Shown in pieces: positions 62,234 through 64,000 of a DNA stretch of 64,000 bases. The translations under genes and the position numbers were made by a program. The notes below the pieces were generated by a model that saw only the letters and a program-made list of their open reading frames with translations, was not told where the DNA came from and searched no databases. Each line of letters opens with the position of its first letter. Positions within the stretch are counted from its first letter, which is position 1. Origin of the DNA: Thermoguttaceae bacterium (GTDB lineage Bacteria; Planctomycetota; Planctomycetia; Pirellulales; Thermoguttaceae); assembly GCA_017937685.1 (NCBI GenBank), contig JAGBDD010000197.1:1-64000 (forward strand), written 5' to 3'.

Positions 62234-62785
62234 ATGAAAATCACTCCCGAAAACGCAACCGCGTTAATTATCGACTTACAAGAAAAAATCGTCCCGGCGG
62301 TTGCGGAACCGGAGCGCCTTCTCGCGCGAACCCGTTTTCTTCTCGACGGCCTCGCCGTGTTCGACGTTCCGGTCGTTTCGACGCGCCAATATCCCAAAGG
62401 TCTCGGCGAAACGCTCCCGGAAATCGTTGAAGCGATGAAAAATGCAACGGTTTTCGACAAAACGACGTTCAGCTGTTTGGCGACCGACGAAATCCGCGCC
62501 GCGTTCGCCGCCGACCCGCGCCCGAACGTTATTCTCGCCGGAATCGAAGCGCACATTTGCCTCCTTCAAACCGCGCTCGACTTGCTCGAACTCGGCAAAA
62601 ACGTTTATTGGGTCGCCGACTGCGTCTCGTCGCGCAATCCGTTCGACGCTCAAATCGCGTTTGAGCGCGCCGTCCGAGCGGGCGTTGTTCCGACGACCGC
62701 CGAATCCCTCCTTTTCGAGTTAACCCAAATTGCCGGAACGCCGCAATTTAAGCAAATTAGCAAGTTGGCGACCGGGCGCAAATAA
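62234..62785 (+). CDS. Isochorismatase-fold cysteine hydrolase
   Basis: A 183-residue member of the isochorismatase superfamily, which includes nicotinamidases and related amidases. The catalytic triad is visible: D14 in ALIIDLQEK, K76 in VFDKTTFSC and the nucleophile C109 in GIEAHICLLQ. The size and the short form match the YcaC/isochorismatase-hydrolase branch rather than PncA, whose metal site is not evident. The substrate is unknown. No strong ribosome site precedes the ATG. A clear terminator follows 73 bases after the stop. Confidence 0.88.
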   Translation: MKITPENATALIIDLQEKIVPAVAEPERLLARTRFLLDGLAVFDVPVVSTRQYPKGLGETLPEIVEAMKNATVFDKTTFSCLATDEIRAAFAADPRPNVILAGIEAHICLLQTALDLLELGKNVYWVADCVSSRNPFDAQIAFERAVRAGVVPTTAESLLFELTQIAGTPQFKQISKLATGRK

Positions 62786-62857
62786 AACGCCGTTTCCGCC
62801 GACGCCTTTTCGACCTCGTCTTTTGCGTCTTATCGTTTCGCTCTTCTCGTTTTATCG

Positions 62858-62900
62858 AAGGGGGCGTTTCCGCTTAATTTGCCGAAACGCCCCCTTTTCC
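62858..62900 (+). terminator. Terminator after the isochorismatase-fold gene
   Basis: AAGGGGGCGTTTC (62858-62870) pairs perfectly with GAAACGCCCCCTT (62884-62896), 13-nt loop, then TTCC. The bases up to 63052 hold no supported gene. Confidence 0.85.
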
Positions 62901-63052
62901 TCCCGCCAATCTCCCCCTTTTTTCCTTCCGATCCCGTTCTTTTTCGGGATTCTTTTCTCAACTCGCCTCTTTCCCGCCCGCCTCGTCGCCAAAATCTTGT
63001 CGCGTCGTTCGCAACCTTTCAAGAAGACTTTTACTTTTTTAAAAAAACGCTC

Positions 63053-63080
63053 TTGACGCGCCGCGAAACCGGATTAAAAT
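63053..63080 (+). promoter_or_regulatory. metY promoter
   Basis: TTGACG (63053-63058), 16-bp spacer, TAAAAT (63075-63080), 62 bases before the start. Confidence 0.65.
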
Positions 63081-63142
63081 CAATCACAACCAAAAAAGTA
63101 GAGATCAACGCGTCGTTTGTTATCCGAAAGGAGAAGCCGTCA

Positions 63143-64000
63143 ATGCCTGCGCCGCAAAGTCCGCAAAATCGTCAATACCGTCCCGAAACCTTAGCGTTGC
63201 ACGCCGGACAAACGCCCGATCCGACGACGTTAGCCCGCGCCGTTCCGGTTTATCGGACGACCGCGTACAACTTCCGCAACGCGCGGCACGCCGCCGACCT
63301 TTTCGCGCTCAAAGAAAGCGGCAATATTTACGCTCGTTTAACAAACCCGACAAACGACGTTCTCGAACGTCGGCTCGCGGCGCTCGACGGCGGAATCGCG
63401 GCGACGACGTTAGCCAGCGGAACGGCGGCGATTTATTTTACGATAACCAATATCGCGACCGTCGGCGACAATATCGTTTCGGCAAACAACCTTTACGGCG
63501 GCACGTTCACCCAGTTTGACTCGATTCTTCGCTCGCAAGGCGTCGACGTTCGTTTCACTCCCGTCAACGATTTCGCGGCGGTCGAAGCGGCGATCGACGA
63601 AAACACTCGGGCGCTTTACGTCGAAACGGTCGGCAATCCCGGCCTCGAAGTCGCCGACCTCGACCGTTACGCGGCGCTTGCAAGCCGTTACAACGTCCCG
63701 TTTATCGTCGACTCGACCTTCACCCCGCCGACGTTGCTTCGTCCGCTCGAACACGGCGCCGACGTCGTTATTCATTCCCTTTCGAAATGGATCGGCGGGC
63801 ACGGCGCGGGTATCGGCGGAATCGCGATCGACGCCGGCAAGTTCGATTGGAGCGACCCGAAGTTCAAACTGTTCAACGAGCCGGACTCCGGATACGGCGG
63901 CCTTCGTTTCGCGACCGATCTCGGCGACCTCAACCCGGCGGCGTTTTCGGTTCGTTTGCGAACGGTCGGGCTCCGCAACCAAGGGCCGACGCTCGCGCCG
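63143..64000 (+). CDS. metY: O-acetylhomoserine sulfhydrylase (partial, runs off the window)
   Basis: Makes homocysteine from O-acetylhomoserine and sulfide with pyridoxal phosphate; the first 286 codons are present. Family blocks are ETLALHAGQTPDPTTLARAVPVY at the N-terminus, IYARLTNPTNDVLERRLAALDGG, ASGTAAIYF, NLYGGTFTQFDSIL, and the PLP lysine in HSLSKWIGGHGAGIGG (K215). VIHSLSKWIGGHG and the long spacing from the N-terminus favour MetY over MetB or MetC. AAAGGAG lies eight bases before the ATG. Confidence 0.93.
   Translation, partial: MPAPQSPQNRQYRPETLALHAGQTPDPTTLARAVPVYRTTAYNFRNARHAADLFALKESGNIYARLTNPTNDVLERRLAALDGGIAATTLASGTAAIYFTITNIATVGDNIVSANNLYGGTFTQFDSILRSQGVDVRFTPVNDFAAVEAAIDENTRALYVETVGNPGLEVADLDRYAALASRYNVPFIVDSTFTPPTLLRPLEHGADVVIHSLSKWIGGHGAGIGGIAIDAGKFDWSDPKFKLFNEPDSGYGGLRFATDLGDLNPAAFSVRLRTVGLRNQGPTLAP

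Overview
The window looks like a chromosomal segment of an anaerobic, probably gut-associated planctomycete (Thermoguttaceae/Pirellulales-like). This is inferred from gene families, not from a marker gene. The supporting signs are a prepilin-like DUF1559 protein with the N-terminal FTLVELLVVIAVVGVLLGLL segment, TAT-exported Gfo/Idh/MocA proteins, secreted and zinc-ribbon proteins of planctomycete type, a planctomycete-style ABC-2/DUF4340 locus, oxygen-independent NrdD/NrdG, type III glutamine synthetase and large secreted glycosidases. Base composition is GC-rich with strong use of GCG, CGC, GTC and CTC codons. Long antisense open frames are therefore common; I treated them as shadows.

Layout. 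1-2.7 kb: tRNA-Val(GAC) and a POT peptide transporter with a large insertion. 2.7-6.4 kb: a degraded prophage fragment on the minus strand. It holds a 5'-truncated MuF/SPP1-gp7 head protein with a C-terminal zincin domain and five short coupled genes, and it abuts the promoter of glnN. 6.5-17 kb: glnN, then a YtrA-type GntR regulator with a plausible operator, an ABC ATPase, three paralogous ABC-2 permeases and a DUF4340 protein. 17.3-25 kb: a lipid kinase, a Ser/Thr kinase, a tandem 1.8 kb duplication of a secreted Gfo/Idh/MocA oxidoreductase including its promoter and leader hairpin, and glgC. 25-32 kb: an unusual glycosidase-like protein (minus), dcd, and nrdD-nrdG. 32-44 kb: secreted and membrane planctomycete proteins, DUF1559, divergent purM and rsmG (the latter with an RGG-rich tail), a repeat-tailed lipoprotein and a GT4 glycosyltransferase. 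44-57 kb: a secreted beta-carbonic anhydrase facing a minus-strand run of four exported proteins (esterase, GH36, GH106, and an internally duplicated unknown). 57-64 kb: rpsU, a DUF2157/GDYxxLxY membrane protein, a HEAT-like lipoprotein, an isochorismatase-fold hydrolase and the start of metY (cut by the window end).

Functionally, GH106 (rhamnosidase), GH36 (galactosidase) and the exported esterase suggest attack on rhamnose/galactose-containing plant or mucin glycans. The GH36 and GH106 genes share an identical TTGAAT-N17-TATACT promoter. glgC points to glycogen storage. NrdDG with Dcd supplies dNTPs without oxygen.

The most interesting items are the MuF-zincin prophage remnant with its coupled small genes, the nonsense codon inside an otherwise intact signal peptide (about 56.76 kb), the duplicated Gfo/Idh/MocA leaders that keep a hairpin with compensatory changes, the perfect palindrome in front of nrdD, and the RsmG with a glycine/arginine tail. 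I found no CRISPR array, intact IS element or rRNA.
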